This document shows positions 13,967-22,437 of a DNA stretch of 64,000 nt, piece by piece. The notes below the pieces were generated by a model. The model was given only the letters and a program-made list of their open reading frames with translations, ran no database searches and was not told where the DNA came from. The DNA comes from Bradyrhizobium sp. NDS-1 (GTDB lineage Bacteria > Pseudomonadota > Alphaproteobacteria > Rhizobiales > Xanthobacteraceae): positions 1,039,501 through 1,103,500 of the forward strand of contig NZ_CP136628.1 in NCBI RefSeq assembly GCF_032918005.1. The letters are read 5' to 3'. Within the stretch, counting starts at the first letter, position 1. The number at the start of each line of letters is the position of its first letter. The translations under genes and the position numbers were made by a program.

Positions 13967-15763
13967 TCAGGACTCGGCGGCGCGTTTGACGCTGCTCTGC
14001 ACCAGGGTCAGCTTGCCGAGCGGCACGCCGGCCTTGAGCAGCCCCTCGCGGTAATGGGCGATGTCCTCAGGCCGCTTCCAGTGGAAGTTACGCAAGTGTC
14101 TTTCGACATTCAGGGTTGGATAGTTCGCCATCAGCACGCCGACGGCCTCGCTCGCTTCGTCGCTCCGTCCCATCTGGGCCAATGCCGCGGCGCGGATCGC
14201 CAGCGCCTGCATGTGGTTCGGGTTGATGTAGAGCTGCTCGCGAGCCCATGACAGGGTCGCGTCATATTGGCGCAACAGGTAGTGACTGAAGGCGTTCAGC
14301 GCCGCCCATTGGTAGCGCGGGTCGCTGTTGTCACGTTGTGAAGCCATTGAAAACAGCTCGATCGCCTCGCGGTGCTCGCCGATGACGAAATGGCAGATGC
14401 CGAGCACGCCGCGCGCGCCGTTGTCGTAGGGGTTGAGCGCGACCGCGCGCTTGGCGGCGTCCATCGCGGCCTCGTAATGGCCCTCCATCGCATGGGCCCA
14501 GGACAGGATCGAGAACGCGAAGGAGGAGCGCGGGTCGAGCCGGACGCTGGTCTCGGCGAGGCTCATCGCCTCGGCCCACATCTCCCGCGTGCCCTTGACC
14601 CAGCCGAATTGGATGCTCTGGATCTGGATCGTGCCGAGATAGGCGTGCGCGATCGACAGTTTGGGATCGAGCCGGATAGCCTCGCGGAAGAGGTCGACGG
14701 CGGTGGCCAGGTCTTCCTTGGTCTGCCGGTAGTAATGCGACAGGCCCTTGAGGAAGCGGTCCCAGGCGGTCACGTCGGTGCTGAGGCGCGCCGGCGCGGA
14801 GGCCTCGGCCCGGACGATCTCGGTGGCGATGGCGGCGGACAGGCTGGTGGTGATCTCGTCCTGCATCGCGAACAAGTCGCCGATGTCGCGGTCGTAGCGG
14901 CCGGTCCAGAGCTGCTCGCCGGTCTCCGGCGCGATCAGCTCGGCGGTGACGCGGATCTTGGCGCCTGCGCGCCGCACCGAGCCTTGGATCAGATAGGTGG
15001 CGTCGATCTCGCGCGCGATCAGGCGCGTGCTGGTGTTCTTGCCCTTGAAGGCGAAGGTCGAGTTGCGGCTCAGCACGCGATAGAAGGATTGCAGCGACAG
15101 CGCGTGGATCAGGTCCTCGGTCAGGCCGTCGGAGAAATATTCGTCCTGGGCGTCGCTGAGATTGGCGAAGGGCAGCACGCCGACGATCGCGGTGCGGTAC
15201 TGTTGCGAGAGGGCGGATGCCTCCCTCGGCTCGGGGGCGAGAGCCGGCGCGCCCTCGGGCGTCCAGGTCCAGACCCCGACCGCATCCTTGATGTTCTTGA
15301 AGCGATGGTTGCCGGCATCGGTCAGCAGCGCGGTGAGATGCTTGCTCGCCTCGCGATAGGCCTTGGCCGAGATGGCGAAGCCGCCGGGACTCGCGACCGA
15401 TTCCAGGCGGACGGCAATGTTGACATCGTCACCGAACACCTCGTCCTCGTCGGCAATGACGTCGCCCATGTGGATGCCGAGCCGGAACTGCATGGCGCGG
15501 TCGGCCGGCAGATGGTGGTTACGCTCCGCCATCAGGGTCTGCATCGCGATCGCGGCCTCGGTGGCACCGACAATCGAGGGGAACTCGAGCAGGAAGCCGT
15601 CGCCGGTGTTTTTGACGACGCGGCCGCCGTGATTGAGGATGATGGGGTGGATCGCGCTGCGATGAGCCTTGAAGGCGGCATGGGTGCCGGCTTCGTCGCT
15701 GCCCATCATGCGCGAATAGCCGGCGACATCGGCGCAGACGATGGCGGCCAGACGTCTTTCCAT
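13967..15763 (-). CDS. Class III adenylate/guanylate cyclase with TPR repeats
   Basis: The 598-residue protein starts at 15763 (MERRLAAIVCADVAGYS) with GAGGAT just upstream. Residues 1-175 are a class III cyclase domain: metal-binding Asp in CADVAGYS and in NTGDGFLLEF, and the transition-state region DDVNIAVRLESV, so it looks active. Residues about 195-325 match the TolB-like segment common in these proteins (VLPFANLSDAQDEYFSDGL, YLIQGSVRRAGAKIRVTAEL). The rest is tetratricopeptide repeats (about 340-560) for protein contacts. No membrane segment is seen. It makes cAMP (less likely cGMP) in the cytoplasm; the signal is unknown. It has its own terminator. Confidence 0.9.
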   Translation of the reverse strand: MERRLAAIVCADVAGYSRMMGSDEAGTHAAFKAHRSAIHPIILNHGGRVVKNTGDGFLLEFPSIVGATEAAIAMQTLMAERNHHLPADRAMQFRLGIHMGDVIADEDEVFGDDVNIAVRLESVASPGGFAISAKAYREASKHLTALLTDAGNHRFKNIKDAVGVWTWTPEGAPALAPEPREASALSQQYRTAIVGVLPFANLSDAQDEYFSDGLTEDLIHALSLQSFYRVLSRNSTFAFKGKNTSTRLIAREIDATYLIQGSVRRAGAKIRVTAELIAPETGEQLWTGRYDRDIGDLFAMQDEITTSLSAAIATEIVRAEASAPARLSTDVTAWDRFLKGLSHYYRQTKEDLATAVDLFREAIRLDPKLSIAHAYLGTIQIQSIQFGWVKGTREMWAEAMSLAETSVRLDPRSSFAFSILSWAHAMEGHYEAAMDAAKRAVALNPYDNGARGVLGICHFVIGEHREAIELFSMASQRDNSDPRYQWAALNAFSHYLLRQYDATLSWAREQLYINPNHMQALAIRAAALAQMGRSDEASEAVGVLMANYPTLNVERHLRNFHWKRPEDIAHYREGLLKAGVPLGKLTLVQSSVKRAAES

Positions 15764-15985
15764 ATCCTCGGAGCTCCAAGGGAGGGCGGACCGGCCACGG
15801 CATGGCAGTCGCCTCGAATCCCGCATTTCAAGAACCCTGCCTTTATAAAGCAGATGCGGCCGAGCGGAAGTGTGATCCGCATTGCAAATTCGAGGTAAAT
15901 CCTACGCGATCCCGGCGGTGGACGGGGACCGACGAACCGACTAAGCGGAATGGCGACCGCCCGGACGGCGGCAGGGACACCTCGC

Positions 15986-16618
15986 ATGCTGGGCATTCAC
16001 GAAATCTGGCTCTTCATCCTGTCGGGGGTGCTGCTCAACATCACGCCGGGGCCTGATTCCGTCTACGTCATCGGCCGCAGCATGCAGATGGGCTGGCGGG
16101 GCGGCGCGGCTGCGGCGCTCGGCATCAGCTGCGGCTGCTTTGTCCATGTCGCGGCCGCGGCGATCGGCCTTTCGGCGCTGCTGATGGCTTCATCGACGGC
16201 GTTCTCGATCCTCAAGCTCGTCGGTGCGGCCTATCTCGTCGTGACGGGGCTTCAAATGCTGTGGTCGCGCCCGGCGCTGGCTTCAAGCATCGACGAGCCG
16301 GTGCAAAGCTCGCTGCGGCGGGTCTTCCTCCAGGGCGTTTTCACCAATGCGCTCAATCCCAAGGTCGCGCTGTTCTTCCTCGCCTTCCTGCCGCAATTCG
16401 TCGCAGCCGATTCACCGCAGAAGCCGCTGGCCTTCCTGACGCTCGGCCTGATCTTCATCTCGACGGGTACGCTGTGGTGCCTGATCCTGGCGGCGTTCGC
16501 GGCCAGGGCCGCCCACAGCCTGCGGAGTTCCGAGGGCGCGATCGCCTGGGTCAACCGTGCGCTCGGCGGCCTCTTCATCTATCTCGGCATCCGCGTTGCC
16601 ATGCTGGAGAGCCGCTAA
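15986..16618 (+). CDS. LysE/RhtB family amino-acid exporter
   Basis: The 210-residue inner-membrane protein exports amino acids or related metabolites by proton exchange. It has about six hydrophobic segments and the family motif near the N-terminus (LLNITPGPDSVYVIGRSMQMG). GVFTNALNPKVALFFLAFLPQF is the second typical motif. I chose the start at 15986 (MLGIHEIWLF), the normal start of this family; an in-frame ATG at 15950 would add 12 polar residues. The substrate cannot be told. It precedes a GFA gene by 63 bp on the same strand. Confidence 0.88.
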   Translation: MLGIHEIWLFILSGVLLNITPGPDSVYVIGRSMQMGWRGGAAAALGISCGCFVHVAAAAIGLSALLMASSTAFSILKLVGAAYLVVTGLQMLWSRPALASSIDEPVQSSLRRVFLQGVFTNALNPKVALFFLAFLPQFVAADSPQKPLAFLTLGLIFISTGTLWCLILAAFAARAAHSLRSSEGAIAWVNRALGGLFIYLGIRVAMLESR

Positions 16619-16681
16619 GCATTCGAACGAATGAGGATACGGACGCGATCGACCCGAAAGAGGTCGTGCGGGGAGGTTTGA

Positions 16682-17092
16682 ATGGTTCGAGGAAGCTGTC
16701 TGTGCGGCGCCGTGCGTTTCGAGATTGATCAGGTGCGCGCGCTGACGCACTGCCACTGCGCCAATTGCCGCAAGCTGACCGGTGCGGCCTTCGCGACCTA
16801 CGCCCATGTCGATGCCGACAAATTTCGCTTCGTGACGGGCGAGGACGCGACGGTGGCTTACGAATCCGCGCCGGGGAGCTTCCGCTATCGCTGCAAGACC
16901 TGCGGTTGCCTGACGCCGGGCAAGGCGAGTTATCTTCCGACCGTCAGCATTCCCGCCGGCCTGCTCGACGACGATCCGCAAGTCAGGCCTCGCATGCACG
17001 TCTTCACCTCGTCGCGGGCGTCGTGGTGGGAGATCGAGGACGATCTGCCTCGATTCGAAAAATGGGTGCCGGGCTTTGAGCCGAAAGCGTAG
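16682..17092 (+). CDS. GFA (glutathione-dependent formaldehyde-activating) family zinc protein
   Basis: The 136-residue protein has the full cysteine set of the GFA fold: CLCGAVRF at the N-terminus, CHCANCRK in the middle, and CKTCGC. These bind zinc in a Mss4-like beta fold. Members are annotated for formaldehyde-glutathione chemistry, but the true reaction of most, including this one, is unproven. The start at 16682 has GGGAGG upstream. Compare the second GFA protein at 47423, which has lost the central cysteines. Confidence 0.88.
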   Translation: MVRGSCLCGAVRFEIDQVRALTHCHCANCRKLTGAAFATYAHVDADKFRFVTGEDATVAYESAPGSFRYRCKTCGCLTPGKASYLPTVSIPAGLLDDDPQVRPRMHVFTSSRASWWEIEDDLPRFEKWVPGFEPKA

Positions 17093-17120
17093 GCTTCCTG
17101 GTGACCAGGCAGGGCCTGAC

Positions 17121-17873
17121 CTAGCCGAATTCCTTCAGCAGCGCGCTGCCGGCAAGATAAAGGCCGAGCAAAATCATCGCGATCAGGAACCAGCGGCGAA
17201 ACGCTTCCGCCGGCATCCGTGCCCGCACCGACTGGCCGACGTACATGCCGGCAAAGGCCATGGCCAGCCCGACGGTGCCCGGAACGATATTCGCCGGCGT
17301 CATCAATCCGACGGCGGTCAGGTTGAAGGCGAGCGCCAACGTCGCGGTCGTGAAGAACACGCCGAGCGCCTGCACTAGCTCGTCCTTCTCCATGCCGATC
17401 GCCTGCATGAACGGCATCGAGGGAATCACCTGCACCCCGGTCGAGGCCGAGATCACGCCGGTGACGACACCGACCACGCCGCCGACCCATTTCTCGTTCT
17501 GCGGAGCGACGCGAAACTGGAACTTGTTCAGACCGATCACGGCATAGACGATCAGCAGGGCGCCGAGCACGATCGTGCCGTAGCGCGCATGGGGGCCGGT
17601 CAGCGCCCCGGCATTGAGCCAGCATCCGACCACGGTGCCGATCATCAGTGGCCACAGCCGCCTCAGGATGTCGCGCAAATAGGGGCCAACGAAAGTCTGC
17701 CAGATGTTGGTGATAATGGCCGGCACGATCACGATGGCGATCGCGCGGCTCGGGGCCATGCTCACCGCGAGCAGTCCCATGGACACCGTGGGCAGGCCGA
17801 GCCCGACCACGCCCTTGACGAATCCCGCAAGCAGGAAGACGGCGGCGATGAGGATGAGCAGCGGGTCGATCAT
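17121..17873 (-). CDS. TauE/SafE family anion exporter
   Basis: The 250-residue inner-membrane protein has about eight hydrophobic segments and the two repeated family motifs (GFVKGVVGLGLPTVSM and GVVTGVISASTGVQVIPSMPF). Members move sulfite, sulfoacetate or other organic acids out of the cell. The ATG at 17873 gives MIDPLLILIAAV; the ribosome-binding site is poorly spaced, and an ATG at 17942 is a possible longer start. It is divergent from the LysR gene at 18045, which is therefore its likely regulator. Confidence 0.87.
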   Translation of the reverse strand: MIDPLLILIAAVFLLAGFVKGVVGLGLPTVSMGLLAVSMAPSRAIAIVIVPAIITNIWQTFVGPYLRDILRRLWPLMIGTVVGCWLNAGALTGPHARYGTIVLGALLIVYAVIGLNKFQFRVAPQNEKWVGGVVGVVTGVISASTGVQVIPSMPFMQAIGMEKDELVQALGVFFTTATLALAFNLTAVGLMTPANIVPGTVGLAMAFAGMYVGQSVRARMPAEAFRRWFLIAMILLGLYLAGSALLKEFG

Positions 17874-17981
17874 TCCTGCACATTGACCGAAGCTGCGCGA
17901 CGGCACAATCTGGAGCTTACGGAGAGTGCCTTCGGTTGGCACGCAGGCTAGGACCTGATCCGGACACGAAGGGCCGCGCTA

Positions 17982-18020
17982 GCGCAAGATGCGCAGCGGT
18001 TTTCCGAGAAGATCATGCTC
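17982..18020. repeat. Interspersed repeat, family C, copy 1 (GATCATGC element)
   Basis: This 39-bp segment in the TauE-LysR divergent promoter region ends in GAGAAGATCATGCTC. Its reverse complement closely matches the element at 39656-39704 (shared GCATGATCTT, CGGAAAACCGCTGCGCA). One end of the palindrome is missing here, so this is a half copy. Confidence 0.65.
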
Positions 18021-18044
18021 CGCCAATGAAAGCACAGATCTGCC

Positions 18045-18935
18045 ATGCGCTTCGACCTCGTCGACCTCCAGCTCTTCATCGCCGTGGCCGACCAGCGCAG
18101 CATCACCCGCGGCGCGGAGCGGTCGAACCTGGCGCTGGCCTCGGCCAGCGCGCGCATCAAGGGTCTGGAGGATGCGCTCGGCGTCACGCTGCTCAAGCGC
18201 GGGCGGCGCGGCGTCGAATTGACCGCGGCCGGCGAGAGCCTGCTCGATCATGCCCGGCTCGTGATCCACCAGATCGACGCCATGCGCGGCGATCTTGCCG
18301 GCTTTGCCAGCGGCGTCCGCGCCAGCGTGCATTTCCTCGCCAACACGTCGGGCCTGTCGGAGCATCTGCCGAAGGCACTGGCCGGCTTCCTGCGCGAGCA
18401 TCGCGACGTCGCCATCGACATCGAGGAGCGCGAGAGCACCGACATCGCGGCGGCGATCACCGGCGGTGCGGCCGATCTCGGCTTTGCCGCAGAGCACGCG
18501 CTGCCCGAACACATCGAGCGTTTCGCGTTCAGTGAGGATCGTCTGACGCTGGTGACCTCACGTCGCGGCCCGTTCGCCGGCCGCCGCCAGATTGACTTTC
18601 AGGAGGCGGGAGCCTGCGACTTCGTCGGCCTGACCAGTGCCACCGCGCTTCAGATGCACATCGCCAAGCACGCGGCCCGGCTCGGCATGCGTCCGCATTT
18701 CCGGGCGCGCCTGCGCGATTTCGACGCGATCTGCCAGATGGTCGCTGCCGACGTCGGCGTTGCCCTCGTGCCCGAAGCCGCCGCCCGCCGCTGCGCCAAG
18801 ACGATGCCGCTCGCCATGGTCCGGCTACGCGACGCCTTCGCCAACCGAAAGCTCGTCATCTGCGCCCGCAGCTTCAAGGCGCTGCCGCGGCCCGCCAAGA
18901 TGCTGGTGGAGCATCTGCGGGCGGCGAAGGTGTGA
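18045..18935 (+). CDS. LysR-type transcriptional regulator
   Basis: The 296-residue protein has an N-terminal winged helix-turn-helix (LQLFIAVADQRSITRGAERSNLALASASARIKGLE, with the recognition helix at about 30-50) and a C-terminal periplasmic-binding-like effector domain (about 90-290). It is divergent from the TauE/SafE exporter gene, the classic arrangement for a LysR regulator and its target. The inducer is unknown and might be the exported anion. Confidence 0.9.
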   Translation: MRFDLVDLQLFIAVADQRSITRGAERSNLALASASARIKGLEDALGVTLLKRGRRGVELTAAGESLLDHARLVIHQIDAMRGDLAGFASGVRASVHFLANTSGLSEHLPKALAGFLREHRDVAIDIEERESTDIAAAITGGAADLGFAAEHALPEHIERFAFSEDRLTLVTSRRGPFAGRRQIDFQEAGACDFVGLTSATALQMHIAKHAARLGMRPHFRARLRDFDAICQMVAADVGVALVPEAAARRCAKTMPLAMVRLRDAFANRKLVICARSFKALPRPAKMLVEHLRAAKV

Positions 18936-18956
18936 GCAGTGCCATTGCGATCGAGG

Positions 18957-18981
18957 AGCCGCGTCCTGACGGACCGCGGCT
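18957..18981. terminator. Hairpin between convergent genes
   Basis: AGCCGCGTCC (18957-18966) pairs with GGACCGCGGCT (18971-18981) with one bulge, between the LysR stop (18935) and the small gene ending at 18980. No T-run follows, so termination here is only likely. Confidence 0.4.
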
Positions 18982-19162
18982 AGTGCGTGTTCGATTTGTG
19001 CCAATTCTCCAGGTCGATCGGTGGCCGCTTCGGATCGATCTGGTCTTTCTCCGGATTGCCCTGCCAGGGCTTGTCGGTCTGCCGGTGATTCGGCAGGTCG
19101 TTCTGCTGTCGCGGATCGTCGAGCGGCGTCTCTCTCGGATCGTTTTCAACTGCCTTCGGCAT
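18980..19162 (-). CDS. Small hydrophilic protein (60 aa), unknown function
   Basis: This short gene encodes a 60-residue, very polar protein rich in Asp, Pro, Asn and Gln (DDPRQQNDLPNHRQTDKP, PPIDLENWHKSNTH), with no membrane segment or cysteine. It looks natively disordered. The ATG at 19162 has AAAGGTGA about 7 nt upstream. I do not recognise a characterised family; the composition resembles short conserved hypothetical proteins of rhizobia. Confidence 0.6.
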   Translation of the reverse strand: MPKAVENDPRETPLDDPRQQNDLPNHRQTDKPWQGNPEKDQIDPKRPPIDLENWHKSNTH

Positions 19163-19346
19163 ATGTTCACCTTTCGGAACTGCAGGATGTGTTGCGCGGC
19201 GCGCTGGGCCTGCTGACCAACCCGGGTCAAAATGGGTCGTTCCGTCGCGCGCTATCATTCACCTGCCACTGCGGCGATCGGTCCAGGAACAGTCCCAGCC
19301 GCATGTCATTGCTCCTCTTTGGCAAAACCGAGCCAGGGAGCAAGCC

Positions 19347-19520
19347 ATGTCGAAGATGCCGCCCGTACCTGCAGAGCAGCGCAGCAACAAAGGCCCCGGT
19401 TCAGATCCAGCGGTTGAGGTCGAAGAGAAGGTCCCCGGCCGTGAGAATTTCGACACCCAGGGCCATCACGGTAACATCAAGCAGAACACCACCAATCAGG
19501 GCCATCGGCAGGATCGATGA
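19347..19520 (+). CDS. Small basic/polar protein (57 aa) ending NTTNQGHRQDR
   Basis: This gene of 57 codons has a good GGGAG site 7 nt before the ATG. The protein is hydrophilic, starts MSKMPPVPAEQRSNKGPGSDP and ends in GHHGNIKQNTTNQGHRQDR. Short proteins with this type of asparagine/glutamine-rich tail occur widely in Rhizobiales as conserved hypotheticals; that is from memory. The stop TGA overlaps the next gene's ATG (ATGATGG at 19517), so the two are probably translationally coupled. Function unknown. Confidence 0.7.
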   Translation: MSKMPPVPAEQRSNKGPGSDPAVEVEEKVPGRENFDTQGHHGNIKQNTTNQGHRQDR

Positions 19521-19906
19521 TGGCCGACCGGAATAGGTGCAATGCGGGTTCGATGATCGTTCTCGTGCTGGTCGCCGCCCTGGCAAGCGCGCCCGTCAGT
19601 CAAGCGACAGCACAGGGCGGCGGAGGCTCGGGTGGAGGTGCGGGCAGTGCCGGCACCTCGTCGGGGACGACGACGGCTCCCGGAACCAACGCCGCCGGAA
19701 CGGCCCAATCGGGCGGTGGCGCCGGCCCGCGAGGGTCCACGACAGTTGGCCGGCCCGGCAATCCGGCGGGTGGCGCCAACGTCGGTCGGATCGACGGGAC
19801 GGTCACGCCGGGTCCCTCGCTGCAAGGCGATGACCAGATCCGCTCGGAGACTTCGGGGAGCTCAGAGGCTGATCGGAAGATCAAGAGCATCTGCAAAGGG
19901 TGCTGA
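19517..19906 (+). CDS. Secreted Gly/Ser/Thr-rich small protein
   Basis: The protein has at most 129 residues. A signal peptide spans about residues 13-33 (SMIVLVLVAALASAPVSQATAQ), followed by a Gly/Ser/Thr/Ala-rich low-complexity body (about 34-100) and a polar tail ending IKSICKGC. Export to the periplasm or surface is likely; no family is recognised. The first ATG at 19517 overlaps the stop of the preceding small gene by four bases; the ATG at 19520 is equally possible. The C-terminal cysteine pair could form a disulfide. Confidence 0.65.
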   Translation: MMADRNRCNAGSMIVLVLVAALASAPVSQATAQGGGGSGGGAGSAGTSSGTTTAPGTNAAGTAQSGGGAGPRGSTTVGRPGNPAGGANVGRIDGTVTPGPSLQGDDQIRSETSGSSEADRKIKSICKGC

Positions 19907-20217
19907 CGGATGATCGGGACGCCGGCTTGTCCGGCCTCCCGTCGAGATCCGCGGCATCGTGCGGTTCAGGGTCGGCAGCGCAAGGCTTGATGTTCAATTC
20001 GTCCTCGAACACGGTCTGGTCGTGACTGTGTTCGACCAGGCCGGCCAGATCCGCCTTCTGCGACGTTGCGATCGGAAGCAGGATGCCCGAACAGGCTCCC
20101 GACCTGAGAAATTTCCCGTCGTTTACCTCGGCATCCGGCGGCCCGTGGCGTGCTGCGGCTTGTGCTCGAGCGAAGCAGCCTGCGTGAGATCGTCATGCAG
20201 CCTCCCGCTCGCGATTG
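19907..20217. other. Intergenic stretch without a supported gene
   Basis: These 311 bp separate the secreted protein from hisN. Overlapping short open frames occur on both strands (19959-20228 plus, 19966-20196 minus), but neither has a plausible ribosome-binding site or a protein-like composition. Confidence 0.5.
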
Positions 20218-21000
20218 TTATTGATTGAGCAGCTTCAGTGCTTCTTCGTGGACCCTGGCGTCGCCGGCCGCGATGATACGGCCGCCGCCCTGGGCCGGCT
20301 TGCCCTCCCAGGTGGTGACGACGCCGCCGGCGCCGGTCACGATCGGGATCAGCGCCGCGATGTCGTAAGGCTTCAGCTCGGTCTCGACCACGAGGTCGAC
20401 GTGACCTGCGGCCAGCATGCAATAGGAGTAGCAGTCGCCGCCATAGCGCGACAGCCGCGCGTCCTGCTCGATGCGGCCGAAGATGGCGCGGTCGCGCTCG
20501 TTCATCAGCAGGGGGCTGGTGGTGTAGGTCGTGGCTTCAGAAAGCCTGGCGCAGCGGCGGACCTGGAGCCGGCGCTCGCCGGAGGGTCCCTTGTAATTGG
20601 CCGAGCCGTTGTCGCCGGAGAAGCGCTCCCCGATGAAGGGCTGGTGCATCATGCCGAACACCGGCGCGCCCTTGTGCAGCAGTGCGATCAGCGTGCCCCA
20701 TATCGGAAACCCGCCGATGAAGGATTTGGTGCCGTCGATGGGGTCGAGCACCCAGACGTAGTCGGCGTCCTCGCGCTCGTTGCCGAATTCCTCCCCGACG
20801 ATACCGTGCTGGGGGAAGTTGGCCTTGATCAGCCGCCGCATCACCGCCTCCGCGGCGCGGTCGGCCTCCGTCACGGGATCGAAATCCCTGGTCTTGCTTT
20901 TGTCGTCGATCGACAGCGAGGTGCGGAAGAACGGCAGGATGGTTTCGCCGGAGGCGGTGGCAAGCCGTCCGATGAAGGCGGAGAAGTCGATCACCGTCAC
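20218..21000 (-). CDS. hisN: Inositol-monophosphatase family phosphatase, HisN-type histidinol-phosphatase
   Basis: The 260-residue protein carries the IMPase-fold metal motifs GEEFG, WVLDPIDGTKSFIGGF and, at the C-terminal end, YDIAALIPIVTGAGG. The SRYGGDCYSYCMLAAGHVDLVVE segment is typical of HisN-type enzymes that dephosphorylate L-histidinol phosphate in histidine synthesis. A general inositol or sugar phosphatase remains possible. The start is GTG at 21000 with GAGGA eight bases upstream; no ATG fits, and the longer frame (to 21135) lacks a site. It lies next to, and opposite in direction from, the predicted suhB-type small RNA. Confidence 0.85.
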   Translation of the reverse strand: MTVIDFSAFIGRLATASGETILPFFRTSLSIDDKSKTRDFDPVTEADRAAEAVMRRLIKANFPQHGIVGEEFGNEREDADYVWVLDPIDGTKSFIGGFPIWGTLIALLHKGAPVFGMMHQPFIGERFSGDNGSANYKGPSGERRLQVRRCARLSEATTYTTSPLLMNERDRAIFGRIEQDARLSRYGGDCYSYCMLAAGHVDLVVETELKPYDIAALIPIVTGAGGVVTTWEGKPAQGGGRIIAAGDARVHEEALKLLNQ

Positions 21001-21305
21001 AGGCCGAATCCTCGAAAGCGAAAGTTGGACGAAGCTCGCCTCCTGCCTAGCCCAATTCGGCAGGATCTTGCAGCGCTGTCTTGGTTTGCTCCCTGGTATT
21101 TTGAATACTGCGACTGGCTGCCATATCTCAGGCATCTCTTGGCCAAATATCGATCACGACGTTGAAAACTTAGTTCCGACTATGCCTCGTTCGTATGCAA
21201 ACATCTATCAACCCATTGAATTTCCTTATCAAAGAAACTGAATCTGGGTTTCCGTGGAAGCAACTGAGCCATGTGCATATTGCATGGGAAACGGCTCAAA
21301 AGTCC

Positions 21306-21334
21306 TTGCACTTTGTGCGTCGCGGTCGCATATT
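21306..21334 (+). promoter_or_regulatory. Possible sigma-70 promoter of the suhB-like RNA
   Basis: TTGCAC (21306-21311) and CATATT (21329-21334) are 17 nt apart, placing the start point near 21341. Confidence 0.4.
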
Positions 21335-21340
21335 GTTGCG

Positions 21341-21432
21341 GTGCGGTAGCGCTTGGCGTTACCGCTGCCCTCCTTGGGCGTTTCCTCCCTAGACTTGGGC
21401 CGCTTGCGTCATTCGCGAGCGGCCCTTTTTTC
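21341..21432 (+). ncRNA. suhB/alpha-r8 (MmgR-like) family small RNA
   Basis: The segment has the layout of the alphaproteobacterial RNA family Rfam calls suhB. It has a 5' hairpin (GGTAGCGC 21345-21352 with GCGTTACC 21356-21363, eight pairs), a single-stranded pyrimidine stretch TTTCCTCCCTAGACTT (21381-21396, complementary to Shine-Dalgarno sequences), and a perfect 12-bp terminator stem (21397-21408 with 21414-21425) followed by six T's. It is adjacent to an inositol-monophosphatase-family gene, the neighbour that gave the family its name. In Sinorhizobium the MmgR member affects storage-granule accumulation. Assignment is from memory of the family layout. Confidence 0.75.
21397..21432 (+). 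terminator. Terminator of the suhB-like RNA
   Basis: A perfect 12-bp GC-rich stem (21397-21408 and 21414-21425) with a five-base loop is followed by TTTTTT. Confidence 0.9.
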
Positions 21433-21546
21433 TTGCGGCCTTGTTTCTGCGGCTTCGGCTTTCAGTTCAGCGCGCGCAAACGTGCGAAGCGAAGACACGC
21501 TCGCGCTATTCGCAGGCCACACGATCTCAAGAAGAAATACCGGCGC

Positions 21547-22437
21547 CTATTCCGCCGCGGCCTGGAACGGGCCGAGGTCGCCGAACGGAATCGTGGTCGC
21601 CAGCACGTCGGCGAGAACGCCGAAATCGGTCGCCACTTGCGCAAAGCGGGGACTGCGCTCGCGCCGCCGCTCGTCCATGTAGATCGCGCGGTTGAGCTCG
21701 AGCTGCACCGCATGCAGGCCGCTCGCGGGATTGCCGTAATGCTCGGTGATGAAGCCGCCGGCATAGGGCTTGTTGCGGCCGATCGAATAGCCGAGCCCGG
21801 TCATGGTCTCCTCGACCCGGTCGGGCAGCAGCGGCGTGCAGCTCGTGCCGTAGCGGTCGCCGATCACGACGTCGGGCCGGCGCGGCTCGTCGCGGGACAC
21901 GCCGACCGAGGGCATCGAGTGGCAGTCGACCAGCACCACGGTGCCGAACATCTGGTGCACCTTGTTGATCAGCCGGCGCAGGGCGCGGTGGTAGGGCTTG
22001 TACAGCGTCTCGATCCGCTCCAGCGCATCGTCCACCAGGATGCGGTCGCGGTAGATCTCCTGGCCGTCGCCGACCACGCGCGGAATGGTGCCGAGGCCGC
22101 CGGCGACCCGCATCGAGCGGGTGTTGGCAAAGCTTGGCAGCCGTCCGGTGAACATGCGGGGATCGAGCTCATAGGGCTCGCGATTGACGTCGACATAGGA
22201 GCGGGGAAAGTTGACCCGCACGGTCGGAAAGCCGCGCTCGCTCAAATGGCCGATCAACTCGTCCATGAAGGAATCTTCGGACCGTCGCAGCGTCGGCAGG
22301 TCGATTCTGGAGGCGGCGAGGAATTGGTCCGGATAGGTCGAGCCGGAATGGGGCGAGTTGAAGATGACGGGCGCACGCCATTGCGTGGGCTCCACGATCT
22401 CGAAGGCTGGCGACACCTCGCCGTCAAACCGGGTCAT
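21547..22437 (-). CDS. N-formylglutamate amidohydrolase
   Basis: The 296-residue enzyme (FGase family) releases formate from N-formyl-L-glutamate, the last step of one histidine-degradation route, and also covers related N-acylamino acids. Family features are FNSPHSGSTYP near residue 26, VDCHSMPSVG in the middle, and GFITEHYGNP with the metal-ligand-rich HAVQLELNRAIYMDE. The start at 22437 (MTRFDGEV) has GAGAAG close by; a 17-residue longer start at 22488 has no site. It is not next to other hut genes. Confidence 0.88.
   Translation of the reverse strand: MTRFDGEVSPAFEIVEPTQWRAPVIFNSPHSGSTYPDQFLAASRIDLPTLRRSEDSFMDELIGHLSERGFPTVRVNFPRSYVDVNREPYELDPRMFTGRLPSFANTRSMRVAGGLGTIPRVVGDGQEIYRDRILVDDALERIETLYKPYHRALRRLINKVHQMFGTVVLVDCHSMPSVGVSRDEPRRPDVVIGDRYGTSCTPLLPDRVEETMTGLGYSIGRNKPYAGGFITEHYGNPASGLHAVQLELNRAIYMDERRRERSPRFAQVATDFGVLADVLATTIPFGDLGPFQAAAE

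Noticed and set aside
14372..15898. Long frame opposite the cyclase-TPR gene
   Set aside because: The minus-strand protein has conserved cyclase and TPR motifs; this frame has none.
19959..20228. Short plus-strand frame between the secreted protein and hisN
   Set aside because: No ribosome-binding site, biased composition and overlap with the hisN end.
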